Positions 23,122 through 35,057 of a DNA stretch of 64,000 nt are shown here, one piece after another. The stretch spans positions 32,306,501-32,370,500 of the forward strand of contig JAZHRO010000013.1 of the NCBI GenBank assembly GCA_037157565.1, given 5' to 3'. The position numbers and the translations under genes were made by a program. The notes under the pieces were generated by a model, which worked only from the letters and a program-made list of their open reading frames with translations, searched no databases and was not told the DNA's origin. The stretch's first letter is position 1, and each line of letters begins with the position of its first letter. This DNA comes from Thalassia testudinum. Lineage: Eukaryota; Streptophyta; Magnoliopsida; Alismatales; Hydrocharitaceae.

Positions 23122-23683
23122 TGATGTGCTATGGATGCGTTTGTTTAAAAGGGTTATTGTAGTTCGCGTTCGCTGCGTCGGTTTTAACTAAAGAAACAGA
23201 CGTGAGTCCGAGTGTTAAACACAGGGAGGCATTTAAATTGGATTTTTCTGTCACTTAGTGTCACGGAAATGGTGGTTTTTTACTTGCGAGAAAATGCGGG
23301 AGAAAAGCGAGTAAGGGAGAGAGAAAGAGAGAGAGAGAGAGAGTAGGATTAGAGTTCTTTTAAGTCATGGCATTCATGCAACTCACAATAAGGAAAACTT
23401 GGTAAAAAGAGAGATAATCGCTAGAAAAGAAACATCTTCATTTAACATGCACTTGAGTCTTACAAATACAACAATAACTAAATGCTTAAACACAATTAAA
23501 GTAAAGCTAAGATAAAGAGAGAGAGAAAGAGAAAGGAGACGGCGAGGCGGCCACGGCGATGGAGGAGGGCTTCGTCTGCAGCTCGTCGACTTCGGTGATT
23601 ACAAAAGAGTGCTAAGGGTGGCTAGGAGTGGGGTGGAACACTTGCAAGAGTATTGAATGCCTCATATGGGTAGTTGGAAAGGG

Positions 23684-23691
23684 TTTATATA
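23684..23691 (-). promoter_or_regulatory. TATA box of B 3' LTR
   Basis: TATATAAA in LTR sense; the same box is at 48,503-48,510 in the 5' LTR copy. Confidence 0.6.
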
Positions 23692-24032
23692 GGAATAAGG
23701 GGTTTCTAATTTAAGTATGGGCTTTAGCGACATCCGGGACGTCACTAAACCCATGCTTAAAGTGTCGATGTAGCCCCCAGCCCATCGGTCCAGCCGCGCG
23801 CGCCATTCTTCTCCTTCGCGATCCGTGTGCGACTGCTGAGGGCCGTCCGATCCTTGATCAATGGTTCAGATTGTGTGTAGACGCGTGCTCAGATCGCGCC
23901 TCAAGCGCGCGTGAAATTCGACGTCGGCGTGTGCTTGCGTGAGGAGGTGTCGCGTGGATGCAATTGACGCCGTTCGCACCCGGATCTATGGTCTTGATCA
24001 GCTGCGCCTGTGTGAGGAGTTAATTTGGCAGT

Positions 24033-24092
24033 GCGTGGGGTTTCGAACGCCTGCCGCTGCCTTCGCGGACGAGGCGCTACCTGCTGTGCTGC
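24033..24092 (-). repeat. tRNA-like module in the B LTR
   Basis: In sense, AGCACAGCAGGTAGCGCC resembles an A-box/D-arm region and GGCGTTCGAAACCCC a B-box/T-arm region about 35 nt on. The 5' LTR copy is 48,851-48,912. It lies at the place of the A-LTR module (15,104-15,166), so the feature is shared by two diverged LTR families. It does not fold as a full tRNA. Confidence 0.5.
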
Positions 24093-24628
24093 TGCTCACG
24101 CATAGTTGCGAAGAGGAGGCAGGTACGTGGCGTGTCGACCGTTGGATGGTAATCCAATGGTCGAGATTTGAGGCTGGAGCGGTGAAGGCACACGAGCGCT
24201 GCGGGTGTGCGGGTGCGGTAGATGCGTTGATCGGACGGCTTAAAACACTTTGCGTGTTGAAGCCGTGATGGGCTGAGTGAGGTGTGCGATGATGGTGCCA
24301 TGTGGCCGTACGTGGGCCGTTGATCATTAGATCGATGACTAAAACTTCTTGGGCTTGTTTGGAGAGCTTCGGATGTCGTATTTGGTCGATTTTGAGTCCG
24401 TTGGACTCCGTTTGTCGTTCTGAATTCATCCGTGCGGTCCAATTGCTCATCTAAGGATTGTTTTGACGTGAACTTATACAAATGGCCATTAATATTGTTT
24501 AATAAGCAATCTCAATATGCGATGCATGTCATGCTCTCATGCCCATTTATGATGTGTTATTTGAGCATGTTACCCTTAAGATAAACCCTGTTTGGTAGAA
24601 TTATCACCATAAAATGTAGCGTTATCAT

Positions 24629-25874
24629 ACCCCCATGCTTACTCCTTGCTAGTCCTTAGCAAGGTTCATCCTAGTTATTTATTCTCAGTTAGAATCCAAG
24701 AATTGATCACTTAGACATTTTGTTACTTGTCAACAGGAGGAAATATACTAAAATTCTGATCTTCAAAGATTAAACAGCGCCTGGGTGTCTGCCAAAATAC
24801 GAATCGCCCTAATCCTTGCTTTAAGGCATATATATATTCATCTTTTCTTATTTTTTTAGACTTTTTGGAGTTGAGAGTGTGTTGGTAACTTTTTACGGCT
24901 TCCCTACCCACCCATAACTAGAAAAAGACTCTAAGTGCTAAGCATCTTGGTGTGAAGATCGTGATAGACTCAACGGTAATTCAGACAGACTTCGGGTTTC
25001 TACGCCCCTAGGTGACCAGAAAAGGAAGTGTTTGCCTGAAAGTGTATCTGTTCGATCGGTAGCTTTCTCCCTACTTTTATTTTATTTGGGGTCAACACAA
25101 GGGTGTTTCCAGTGTATATCTCCCCAGATTGCTCTACTTCCCTACTTCTTTCTTAAGTGTTTTGGATCCTTTTGTGCATTTAGTGAGCTAGGCTCTGGAC
25201 AATCGGCCAATGGGTTGTTACTCACGACCACTTGCCAGCCATAATCGTGCAGTGAAGTGTTGCTTATTTTGTTCTCTTTTTTCTTCTTTTCTATTATTAT
25301 CATTTTTTTCTTTCTCTCTCTTTTTTTTCTTTCTTTTGTTGTTTAGTAGGTGGCTTCCTTGATCTCAAATTTACCTAGAGGCAATAAGAAGAAAGTGGTC
25401 CTGTGGATGGGCTCTGGACAACTAGCTAATGAGTTGTTACCCATGACAACTTGCCAGCTATACCACCCTAGAAGTTTCATTAGTTATCTAATTTCTATTA
25501 GAATCTTCGAGGAGTGAGTCAGTGCAAAAATGCGTGCAGATGCTTAGACTAAAACTCCCTCCGAGTTAGAGGATGGATTGATAAGTCATATACTTATCAC
25601 CCTATTTTATTGGTGAATTAAAATAAATTAAGGTTGCGAGGATTCGAGGCTAAATCCATATTTTAACGGACACTAGGGCTAATTAAGCCTGAAGGTTTGA
25701 AAAGTCTAAGTGTTCAGGTTCTTTTCGTATTATTTTCCACTGTTGATAAGTTCCTAATGCCTAAGTTTTCTTCCTAAATTCATCAATTTTTTTTTTTAAT
25801 TCAGACTGATAAAATTAACTCAGAACATGCAAATTACCACCCCCCATGCTTAAGTTAGACAATGTCCTCATTGA
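24629..25874 (-). other. Element B 3' untranslated region
   Basis: From the polypurine tract (24,629-24,640, reading GCATGGGGGTA in sense) back to CAATGAGGACATTG (25,860-25,873) with its purine run (25,836-25,850). Two hairpin units with TAACAA loops lie at 25,191-25,243 and 25,411-25,462, matching those of element A in order and spacing (about 220 bp against 179 bp). Confidence 0.7.
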
Positions 25875-25989
25875 CAAATCAATTGCATGCAAAAGGGTAC
25901 AGAAAGAGATCACCTGAGTTGAGCAATGTACATGATCAGTCTGAATCGTCTGGGTTGCCTCTTAGGAAGCGCTGAGTTTAACGCCTTCG

Positions 25990-27170
25990 ACTAGGCGATG
26001 CTTCGTGTCAACCCTCAATGAGGGTGATAACTTCCTTTGGGGGAACCTGGGTAAGGAAATGCTTCAGTCTCTGACCGTTTACTGTGAAAGTGTGCCTAGT
26101 GTTAGGATTTGCAATCTCAACTGCCCCATTGGAATAGGGTTTGCCCACCCTATAAGGTCCTATCCACTTGGATCAGAGCTTCTTGGGAAAGAGTTTGAGT
26201 CAGGCGTCAAAAAGCCAGACTTGCTGGTTGGGCTCGAAGGTCTTTCTATGGATGAGTCGGTCGTGGACGGCTTTCATCTTCTCCTTGTAAATCCGACTGT
26301 TCTTAAAGGCATCCCAATGAATTTCCTCGAGCTTGGAGAGTTGGAACGTCCTCTGTGCATCGGTTAACTGAGAATCCATGTTACATTGCTTAACAACCCA
26401 GTAAGCTCGATGTTCCAACTCTACAGGAAGGTGGCAAGCTTTGCTAAAGACCAGGCGATAAGGTGACATGCCTATCGGGGTCTTGGAAGCAGTCCTGTAT
26501 GCCCACAGGGCATCATTTAGTTGTGTGAACCAGTCCTTCCTGTCAGGTTTCATGGTTTTTTGTAGAATGTTCTTAATTTGTCTGTTGGAGACCTCACTTT
26601 GCCCATTGGTTTGCGGATGATACGGGGTGGCAATGCGGTAACCCCGTATTTTCTGAGTAGGGCATGAAATTGGGCATGGATAAAATGACTTTCACCATCA
26701 CTGATCATGGCCTTCGGTATTCCAAACTGAGAAAAAATGTTCTGCTTGACAAAGTCCACGATAGCCTTATGATCGCAACGACTGGTGGCGACGGCTTCAA
26801 TCCATTTGGTGACATAGTCTACAGAGACTAAGATGTACTTAAAGCCGTTAGATGGTGGAAAGGGGCCCATAAAATCAATACCCCAAATGTCGAAGATCTG
26901 GACGATCAAAATGGGCTAGAGGGGCATCATGTCTTTTTTGGTCATGGTCCCTAGAGTTTGGCAGCGAGAGCAAGTCTTAGCAAAGTTGTGCATATCCTTG
27001 AATAAGGAAGGCCAGTAAAATCTAGACTGCAAAACTTTTGCAGCCATTTTCTTCCCTGAAACGTGGCCACCACAAGCTTGGTCGTGACAAAAGGATAGCA
27101 CACTCTGAAATTTATCCTTCGGGATACTCCTCCAGATGATCTGGTCAGCACAGAGGCGAAATAGCATGGG
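25990..27170 (-). pseudogene. Element B integrase (Athila-like), frameshifted
   Basis: The HHCC zinc finger is intact at 27,090-26,940 ([15 protein letters not shown]... then CSRCQTLG). The catalytic core has [12 protein letters not shown] and ISDGESHF, giving two of the DDE residues in one frame (26,909-26,550). A frameshift then moves the third, Glu-bearing part to another frame. The C-terminal part (26,553-26,200) has [18 protein letters not shown] and [15 protein letters not shown], typical of Athila-type integrase. A stop lies at about 26,199, after which WSKWIGPYRV is readable. Not functional. Confidence 0.85.
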
Positions 27171-27179
27171 ATCATCCAG

Positions 27180-28631
27180 AACTTATCCTGTTGCTGTTTG
27201 GACCAGCTATGCAGGGTCTGTCCTACTACCAGGTAGTTGACGAAGTCGGCATACCAAGATAGTTTCCTGTCTTGCATAGCCAGAATTTGCTCATCAGGAA
27301 AGGTGTCAGATAAGGGCAAGGAGGGCCCAATGTGGTCCGGGTTGAGTCTGGACAAGTGATCGGCCACAACATTCTTGGACCCGGCTTTGTCGTGAATTTC
27401 CAAGTCAAATTCCTGCAAGAGTAGGATCCATTTGATGAGCCTAGGTTTAGCGTCTTTCTTGGCCAACAAATGCCGGATGGCCAAGTGGTTTGTATGGATG
27501 GTCACATGGGATCCTAGAAGGTAAGTTCGGAACTTTTCGAGTCCAAAAACTACAACTAGTAGTTCTTTCTCTGTGACCGTATAATTTCATTGGGCCTCTT
27601 CCAACGTCTTGCTTGCGTAGTAGATCACACGAGTTCTTCTCTTGTCTCTATCCCAGGACTACGCCGATGGCAAAGTCTGATGCATCGCACATGATCTCAA
27701 AATCCTAGGACCAGTCTAGGGGCTGTAACACAGGTGCGGTGGAGACTGATTCCTTAAGAGTGTGGTAAGCCTGGATGCAATCAGGTGTCATGTGGAATAG
27801 GGCGTCGTTGGCCAGAAGGTCGGTCAAAGGTTTCGAGAGCTTGGAGAAGTCTAATGAACCTTTTGTAGATGCCAACGTGTCCAAGGAACGAGTAGATTTG
27901 CTGGATCGAGCTAGGTGGGGAAGCTTGGAAATTAAATCAACTTTAGCTCGATCCACCTCAATGCCCCTATGCGATACTATGTGACCGAGGATAATTCCTT
28001 CTTGAACCATGAAATGGCTCTTTTCCCAGCTTAACACCAAGTTAACCTCGATACATCGCTTCATGATTTTCTCCAAGTTGCTTAAATAGTGGTCGAATGA
28101 GTTCCTAAACACTGAGAAGTCATCCATAAAGACCTCTAGGTATTCACCCACCATCTCTGAAAAGATAGCTAGCATACAACGCTGAAAGGTAGCGGGTGCG
28201 TTGCATAACCCGAATGGCATACGATGGAACGCAAACGTGCCATATAGGCAAGTGAATGTGGTCTTTTCTTGATCTTCAGGAGCAATTGCGACTTGGTTGT
28301 ATCCTGAATATCCATCTAGGACGCAAAAATATTTCTGCCCTGCCAATCGCTTGAGAATCTGATCAATGAATGGCAGGGGGAAATGATCTTTCTTGGTTGC
28401 TTCGTTGAGCTTCCTATAATCAATGCACACCCGCCATGCAGTGGTGGTGCGGGTGGGAATGGATTCGCCACTCTCATTGGTGACAACGGTGAGCCCGACT
28501 TTCTTGGGAACCACTTGGATGGGGCTCACCCAGGGTCTATCGGATATTGGGTAAATGATGTCAGCGTCAAGCCACTTGATAATTTCCTTCTTAACGACCT
28601 CCCGCATGTTCGGGTTCAATCTTCTCTGCAA
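27180..28631 (-). pseudogene. Element B reverse transcriptase and RNase H
   Basis: The polymerase begins LQRRLNPNMREVVKKEIIKW, includes VCIDYRKLNEATKKDHFPLP, MPFGLCNAPATFQRCML and the catalytic FMDDFSVF, and runs to 27,705, where a stop interrupts before FEIMCDASDFAIG. RNase H continues in other frames: CDASDF near 27,690, then [20 protein letters not shown] at 27,480. The palm motifs are intact, but the connection domain is frameshifted (near 27,900) and RNase H is broken. Confidence 0.88.
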
Positions 28632-29754
28632 CTAACGGGAAGGTTGAGCCCCATCTTCCAAATAAATCTTGTGGGTGCAATAGGTGGGGTTAATTCCTCT
28701 CAAGTCCAAGATAGTCCGGCCAATGACGGCCCAATGTTTTGATAGGGTCGCGGTCAACTTGAGCTCTTGATCCTTGGATAGGTGGGCGTTGAAATTACCG
28801 GGAAGGTTTGGTCAGGTCCAAGGAGGACGTATTTGAGGTTTTCAGGTAGTGGCTTCAGCTCGGGTGTGGGTGGGACAACAGTCGATGGAAAGGGGAAAGG
28901 CGGGAGTTGATCAACATTAATCTCCTCGAACGGTGGTGGTTGATGGTAATCGGCTCTACAGAGGGTAGCAAGCACAGACGGGTATGGGTCAGAATAGTCG
29001 TGCCAGGGTTGGGTCTAATGGTCTGATACAGAACCAAGTGTGAGGCATTCCTCAACCAGAGGCTCCACGAGATCGTGCTCCTCAATCCAGTCGCAATCGA
29101 AAGAGTTGGTCACCCTGAGGATGTCCAACTGCATCTTTCTGTCTCCAAAGGCGATTTCCATGCATCCCGTGTCACAATCGATGTTTGCCTTAGCCGTAGC
29201 TAAGAAAGGTCTGCCTAAGATGATGGGTGTGTTCTGTAGCTGTTCAGGGGCTTCCATGTCTAGCACCAAGAAGTAGATCGGGAAATAGAAGTCCTTGACT
29301 CAAACAATCACGTCCTCGACAACCCCCTTCGGGGTTTTCACAAATCTATTAGCCAACTGGATGGTAACAGGTGTGGGCGTCAACTCTCCAAATCCAAATT
29401 GATGATACAGGGTTGTCGAAATCACATTGATTGAAGCACCTAAGTCCAGGAGCACTCTATCAAATGTCATGTCCCCGATATTGCAGGATATCAGGGGTGC
29501 TCTTGGGTCAGTTCGTTTGAGCGGAAGGCTGCTTGATATTATGGAACTCGTTTGCTTTGAGAGCACAACCTTCCTAGGTGCTGGAGGTTGTGGCTTATGC
29601 TTTGGCATACAGGCATCCATTAGAAACTTAGTGTAAGCTGGAATGTGCTTGACTGCCTCGAGGATACAGGGTTGTCGAAATCATATTAATCTGAACCTGT
29701 TTAAAAATCTCTAGAGGCTCCTCATTCTCCCCAACAATTTTCTTTTTCTTTATC
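28632..29754 (-). pseudogene. Element B gag end and protease
   Basis: Protease is recognised at 29,620-29,015 by LLDLGASINVISTTLYHQFG and TPIILGRPFLATAKANID; DLGAS in place of DTG is characteristic of the Athila group. A PR-RT linker (PELKPLPENLKYVLLG) follows, and an in-frame TAG precedes the RT. The gag end HIPAYTKFLMDAC is at about 29,650-29,600. Just upstream, near 29,660-29,690, a 20-base copy of protease sequence replaces the expected gag residues. Confidence 0.8.
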
Positions 29755-29948
29755 TTCTCTATTATAACCAGGGCATCAAACGTCGTTTAAGACGTCTGGG
29801 AAGTGATCCAGGCATCTGGAATTTAATTTTTTCGACGTATAGGTTCGCGTCTGCATGCATGCACGCTCAGACTGCACTGCCGCCCTCCTTCTCTTTCCTC
29901 CCTCCCTGCAGACGTAGCCCTTTTTCTCTCTCTCTCCCCGCGGCTGCC

Positions 29949-29956
29949 TTTAAATA
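29949..29956 (+). promoter_or_regulatory. TATA-like box of solo LTR I
   Basis: TTTAAATA followed by a CT-rich stretch (CACCCCTCTCTCTCC); this sets the LTR orientation as plus. The H copy, reversed, is at 58,844-58,851. Confidence 0.55.
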
Positions 29957-30239
29957 CACCCCTCTCTCTCCTTCACCCTCACTCCACCGCCTTCTTCTTC
30001 TTCTCCTTGTCAGCGAGAGAGTGAGCGGGCGAGGGCGGCAGCAGCGGCTGTTGCGAGTGTGTGGGAGGAGGGGTTGCTGCGAGAGGAAGAGAGAGCTTGA
30101 CCACGAGGGTGCGAGCTCGCCGGAGCAGCTAGAGTCGACCGGTGGGTGCGCAGCAAGCGTGTGGTGCTAGGGAGGAGCTGCTGCAGCTAAGGCAGCAGGC
30201 GAGCGCGGTGCGGCACGACCGTGCGCTGCGGGCGAAGGG

Positions 30240-30680
30240 CGAGGAGGTCCTGATTCTGGAAAAATTTCCCAGAATTAGATGTCTGGACATACATCCAGAC
30301 GACGCTGGAGACGTCTGGAGGAAGGTCTAGACGTATGAAAGGTACGATATTTTACCTTTCTTCTTCTTTCGCGTGTACAGCCATGCAGCCGTTCCGCCGA
30401 AGGTTTCTGCATCGCTTCGTGTTGAGGACGGCCGCGTATATGTGCAGGACTCGTTCGGGAAGGCGCAAGGGCACGCCATCCCACACAGATCGGACGTCTG
30501 GGTACAGCACCAGACGACGGAGAGGGTCTCCAGACGTCCGGAGTGACAGTCGGACGTCTGGAAACTAACTCCAGATGGTTCAGCAGGCTTCTGGATGTCT
30601 GAAGGACTGCGCAGGATCAAGGTATGACCTGAGCTATCATTGAAGACGTCTGGAAGATGTTCCAGAAGTCTGATTTTGGG
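30240..30680 (+). repeat. CAGACGTCTGG hairpin cluster in LTR I
   Basis: At least ten copies or near copies of CAGACGTCTGG lie here, many as paired arms such as GTCTGGACATACATCCAGAC and GTCTGGAAGATGTTCCAGA. Each carries the GACGTC core, a C-box that plant bZIP factors bind. The matching cluster in LTR H is at 58,137-58,550 with more at 58,985-59,050. Confidence 0.7.
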
Positions 30681-32470
30681 CAGACTTGTCGTTTTTGACC
30701 CGTTTAGGGTCCGTTCGGAGTCCGTTTTCTGCGTTTCAAGTTTCGTTCTTCTCAGATTTAGTTCCTCTACCTGTTTACAGTAATTGTATACTATTCTGAG
30801 TAGCTCCTTGTAATTGATCCTTGTGTTAGGACCCTATTCCGTTGCGGCTCTAGGGGTTGCGGAGGCGCGCGGGCTTGCCGATCACGCCCCCAGTACTCTC
30901 GATTTTGCGGGTAGAGTGGCCCTTTCAATTATTTATCAAAAATTATGCACTTGTGAAATAATTAGTAGAGTTTAGGGTATTGCATGAACCCTAGGATTTG
31001 AAAAACTAGATTGAATGATAGATCCTAGGGTATTGCATGAATCATAGGACTGGAAAACTAGATTGAATGATAGATCCTAGGATATGGCATGAATCCTAGG
31101 ACTGGAAAACTAGCTTGAATACATATACATTGCAGTCTTGGAAAAGTAGAAAGGAAACGATAACTGCCTGTAATTGGTTAACAGCTGCCTGATTATGAAT
31201 GAATAATTATGGTTGGGAACATGGGCTATATAAATATAAAGCTGAAATGATGAAACCTAAATTGGCTGAGTTGAAAGAGCACGAACCCTACGGGGAATTA
31301 GGAGTAGAACTCCTGGAAAGTGAATGGAATAGAATTGGGGAAGTGAGATGGCCCTTGAGTACGGAGTGCCAAGAAGAGCGACTGTCCCCCTGTTTAGTGC
31401 AGAGCGGAGCTAGCCGCCCCAGGGACCTGGGGTTAGGTCTGGCCACTTTGTACCGAATTTTGGCCCTCGTGTACACAGTATCGAGGAGAGCTACTAGTGT
31501 AGGGAGAGCACTAGCTACCCCACGGGCCTCGGGGTTCCGTTAGCCCTCCTACACCGACTTGTTAGGCCCACTGGGCAAACCAGGGTAGTCAGGTGAGGGT
31601 GCGCGGACTGCGGAGGGGCAAGACCCCTGTTTGGCTATTGTGGAGGGGCTGGACCCCTGTTACTGAGAGGGCTTTGCCCTATACTAGTTCGGTGCTGTGC
31701 TTTGGGTGCACCCGTTAATTGAAACGACTGACCGCGTGCCAGTGCGGGGTAGCTACCCGTGCGTTTATCGCGCGTGCCGTAGTCACCGTTACGTCTGTCA
31801 GCAACCTTGGGGTGGTTGACTGAGGGTAGGATCACCACGGAGGACTCTCCCAGCCAGGAGAGCACCACATGTTACTTCTACTTTTCGGAAAAGACTGCAA
31901 TCAAGATCGTTCCCATAAGGAACATTCAAGATCAAGAGAAGAATCTGAGGGATAATTCAATAACGAGTAAATGGAAAATATAAAGAAATAAATTAAAAAT
32001 ATAACAGCTACTGTCCACCTTACTGTTTCTTAGCTTTTAGTTGCCACTCTACTCAGCGTTTCGCTGACGTGTCACCTTTGTCACCTTTTCAGGACCAGGT
32101 GTTGAGCAGCCAGAGCTGGCAGCTGCAGAGGGTGCTGGGCCTAGTAGAGCCCAGTAGTTTTTACTTGTGTAGTACCCACTGTACTTTTCTTTCTGTTGTA
32201 GTGAGTAGTTTCTGTTACCTCTTTACTCTTATGTTGCAAGCATCCTGTTTATGCACATGTTTATTTCTTTACTGTTGTGGTGCTGTATACTGTAGTAGTT
32301 CTTTCCTTTACTGCTGTATTTTGTTACTGCTAGTTATATGCATGGTGAATGTGGTTTATTTTACTACTCTTTTGGTTAGTTTCTCGTTGGACGACTGGGT
32401 CTTGGGATCAGTCGAGTTGGTCCGATTCTCGTGTCTCGTAGGGATTCGAGAATCGGGTCGTAACATTCTC

Positions 32471-34336
32471 CAAGGCCTCGGGATATGGTGTCTGAACGTG
32501 AATAGGGTCTGTTTCCGGGTCCTTGGATTTTTCTTGCGCCTCTTCAGAGTCGGGTATCTCAGGGGGTGAAGTCATGGGAGGGGTCTGCCACTTGGGATCC
32601 TGGGTCTGGGTGCCGCTTCTCAAGGTCATCGCATTCGCAGAGGCATTGGGACCATGGGTTGATCCTTGAGAAGAAGAGGAGGAAGAAGCATCGAACCCAG
32701 GGGGTGTTTGTGGGGCTGGTTGGACCATGTGGGCCTGCCTGGGGTTGCCTTGGAACCCTTGCGAATTAGGGCCTTTGTTAATTATGTTTCACTAGTTTGT
32801 CTGTGGTTGAGAAGGAAGAGATCCCTGCTGTTTACAATCTAGCAGCTGGCTTAACTGTCCCTTCAGTAAGGCCATTTCCTCCTGGTGTTTTTGGTTCATG
32901 TTAGCCATCATCTTTATCAGGGTATCCATTTGGTTTTGTGGGGGAGGGGCCGCCCTATTCGGATTATAGGGGGGTCTAACCGGTGGACCTTGCTGGTAGG
33001 AGGGCGGGTTTGGCTGTTGGTTTGGCCTAGGCTGGTTTTGAAATTGAGGCGGTTTCTAGTTCGTCCAAGCAAAGTTTGGGTGATTACGCTAGCCGGCGTT
33101 GTAGGTGTTGGAGAAGGAGTCAGGTTTGGAATAACCTTGGATAGCCTGGACATCTTCAAAGATTAAAGGTGTCGAGGGGGAGGGAAGAGAATAATTAGGG
33201 GTTGAGGGAGAAAATGTCCCTCCCTGGAACATGTTCAAGGGTTGTTCCAGGTGCATCTAGCTTAGTGGCTGGACCAGGTCTACATTGTGAGCCCCCTTTT
33301 CTAGGGAGAGAGTCTATAACAGGTTCCTGGTTTGGTTCAGCAATTCATCCACTCGATCCAATTTCTTAGCAATGACATCCATGTCAACCGTTCCAGAATT
33401 CTCTTATACCTCATAGATCCCACCACGAGGTTGACTGGATCAACTAAATTGGGTCATGGAGGCATTCTTGAGCAAATTTTCGCTCATAGACTCGAAGAGC
33501 TCAAACACGCTCTCCTCGTCTTTGTTCAGGAAGTTTGCCCTGCATGAGACATTGACGAAGTTCCGGAAGTTGTCCAGATCGTGGTAGAAGTCTGGGCCAA
33601 TTGTCACCTCGGAACCTCATGGTGTGGGCATTTCCCTAATAATTCATTAAATCTCTCCCACACCTCATGGAATTGTTCCTCGCCTTGGAGTGTAAAGGTG
33701 GTAATGGCTCTTCTGTGGGCATTGGTCTTTCTTATGGGGAAGAATTTCTTTAGGAATGCATGCCTCAGGTCTTCCTAGGGTTCTAAGCTAGTGAGATGCT
33801 TTGTCTCTCAGCGAGAAGGGGAACATCTTGATTAAAACAAAGTCTAGGCTAATGTTCCTGGGTTTTACAGTTCGGGCGATCCGATCAAGGTCCTCTAGGT
33901 GTTGGAAGGGGTCCTCATTTGAGCTCCCATGGAAGTGTCTCTGAATCAGGCTCAGGACCTTTGGTTTCAGCTCAAAATCATCTCCCCCCTTGGGGACCCT
34001 ATGGTGCAGTTCGATCGAATCGCAGAGGGGCCTAGGTTGGCCCTGGAATGGTGGTGGATCAAGTGGTGGTTGCCCTTGCGGGTCCTACAAAGGTGGTGGT
34101 GGTTGCCCCTACAGGTTCTGCAACCGGTGAATGGCTTGCATGATAGTGTGGATTTGTTGCTGCTGAAGCCGGTGGTTTGCATTGATCTGGGCTTGGATGA
34201 TGGCCATTGTATCTGGTGGAGGTTGGTCCTCAACCTCATCTACTCTTGGTTTGGCCATATCTCTAGCAATATTAAGTCTCCTGGTTTCCTGTCCCAAAAC
34301 AAACAACTCGGGATGAAGTGATCGTCTCCCGTGCAT
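32471..34336 (-). pseudogene. Element B gag
   Basis: In sense the region starts near 34,336-34,258 (MAKPRVDEVEDQPPPD, then a Gln/His-rich helix). It contains the capsid block HLEDLDRIARTVKPRNISLD (about 33,900-33,840) and FPFSLRDKA, a Pro/Gln-rich linker, and NAMTLRSGTQ near 32,620, matching the A[IV]TLRSG phrase of Athila-type Gag. Several stops and frameshifts break it. Solo LTR I splits it from its C-terminal part at 29,754. Confidence 0.75.
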
Positions 34337-35057
34337 ACACTAGAGAAGAACGGAAAGGGATGTGAAGAGAGATAGATGCGAGAAGCGTGTGTGTACAACC
34401 AAGTAGACAAGCCTAGTCCTTACAATGTATTCCTTAGGGGACCTAGAAATCTCTAAAGGAACAATCAAGTCTGTGAGGATGAGACTGCCCTTCCCAAAGC
34501 TAATCTGGCCAGGTTGATTACGAGGGGATTGTAGGGAAGGTTCTTCCTTTGGCTTGCGCCACCGGTTCCGTAGACCCCACAACCGCGGTCATTTGACACT
34601 TCCTCGCAACCTAATCACCAGATTCTACTAAGGGAATGAAGGCCAAGTGCCTAGCAAACAAAATTACACCTCTTGAGACTTAACCTAGTCTTGCCTAAGG
34701 CATGCCTATTCTATTTTAATGGGGCTAGGGTAGTGCTTGTGCTTTGGTTATGTGATGAGGCGTTGATGGAGGTGGTGCCTCTTAGTTATCCAATTTAGAT
34801 GTGTGTGCTCCTAACAAGACAGTTTTTAAGCAAGGATTTAAGATGTGGTGTCTTTTAATGTTTGTCCCTACTTTCGTGTCTTTTAGGGTTGACATGTCTT
34901 AATGTTTTCATGCAAGTTTCAAGTGGGCACGCCAAGTTTTGCACACAACCGATGAGAGTGGATTTCCTTTAACGTGATGAGGCTCTAAAACCCTAATGTG
35001 CTCATCCTAGTGTTCATGCAATTTCTACTAGATGAGTCGATCTTAGGGGTGAGTGGT
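34337..35057 (-). other. Element B leader, proximal part
   Basis: Untranslated leader in the sense of B. At 34,537-34,595 it contains, in sense, CGCGGTTGTGGGGTC and ACCGGTGGCGCAAGCCAAAG, matching the A leader at 17,225-17,278. It is cut at 35,057 by solo LTR D and continues at 47,715. Confidence 0.65.

Larger units (their letters stand above)
23122..24628 (-). repeat. Element B 3' LTR
   Basis: In sense it starts TGATAACGCTACATTTTATG just after a polypurine tract and ends ATAGCACATCA. It shares GACCGCACGGATGAATTC with the A LTR (GACCACACGGATGAATTC), so the A and B LTR families are related. It has a TATA-like TATATAAA at 23,684-23,691, the U5 phrase GCCTCCCTGTGTT near 23,213-23,230, and GA-rich tracts. 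Confidence 0.85.
29760..32465 (+). mobile_element. Solo LTR 'I' of a Tekay-type chromovirus
   Basis: TTCTC flanks both sides (29,755-29,759 and 32,466-32,470), interrupting element B gag. It starts TATTATAACC (TG mutated to TA) and ends GGGTCGTAACA, with no internal region. It aligns along its length, reversed, with the H LTR at 56,359-59,079. The TATA-like TTTAAATA is at 29,949-29,956. CAGACGTCTGG-type palindromes cluster near both ends, at 29,785-29,835 and 30,240-30,680. An LTR-LTR recombination probably removed the interior. Confidence 0.88.

Noticed and set aside
30142..30330. Coding gene with Gln/Ala-rich product in the chromovirus LTR
   Set aside because: Inside solo LTR I just downstream of its TATA box; a 5' leader region, with a poorly conserved frame in H.
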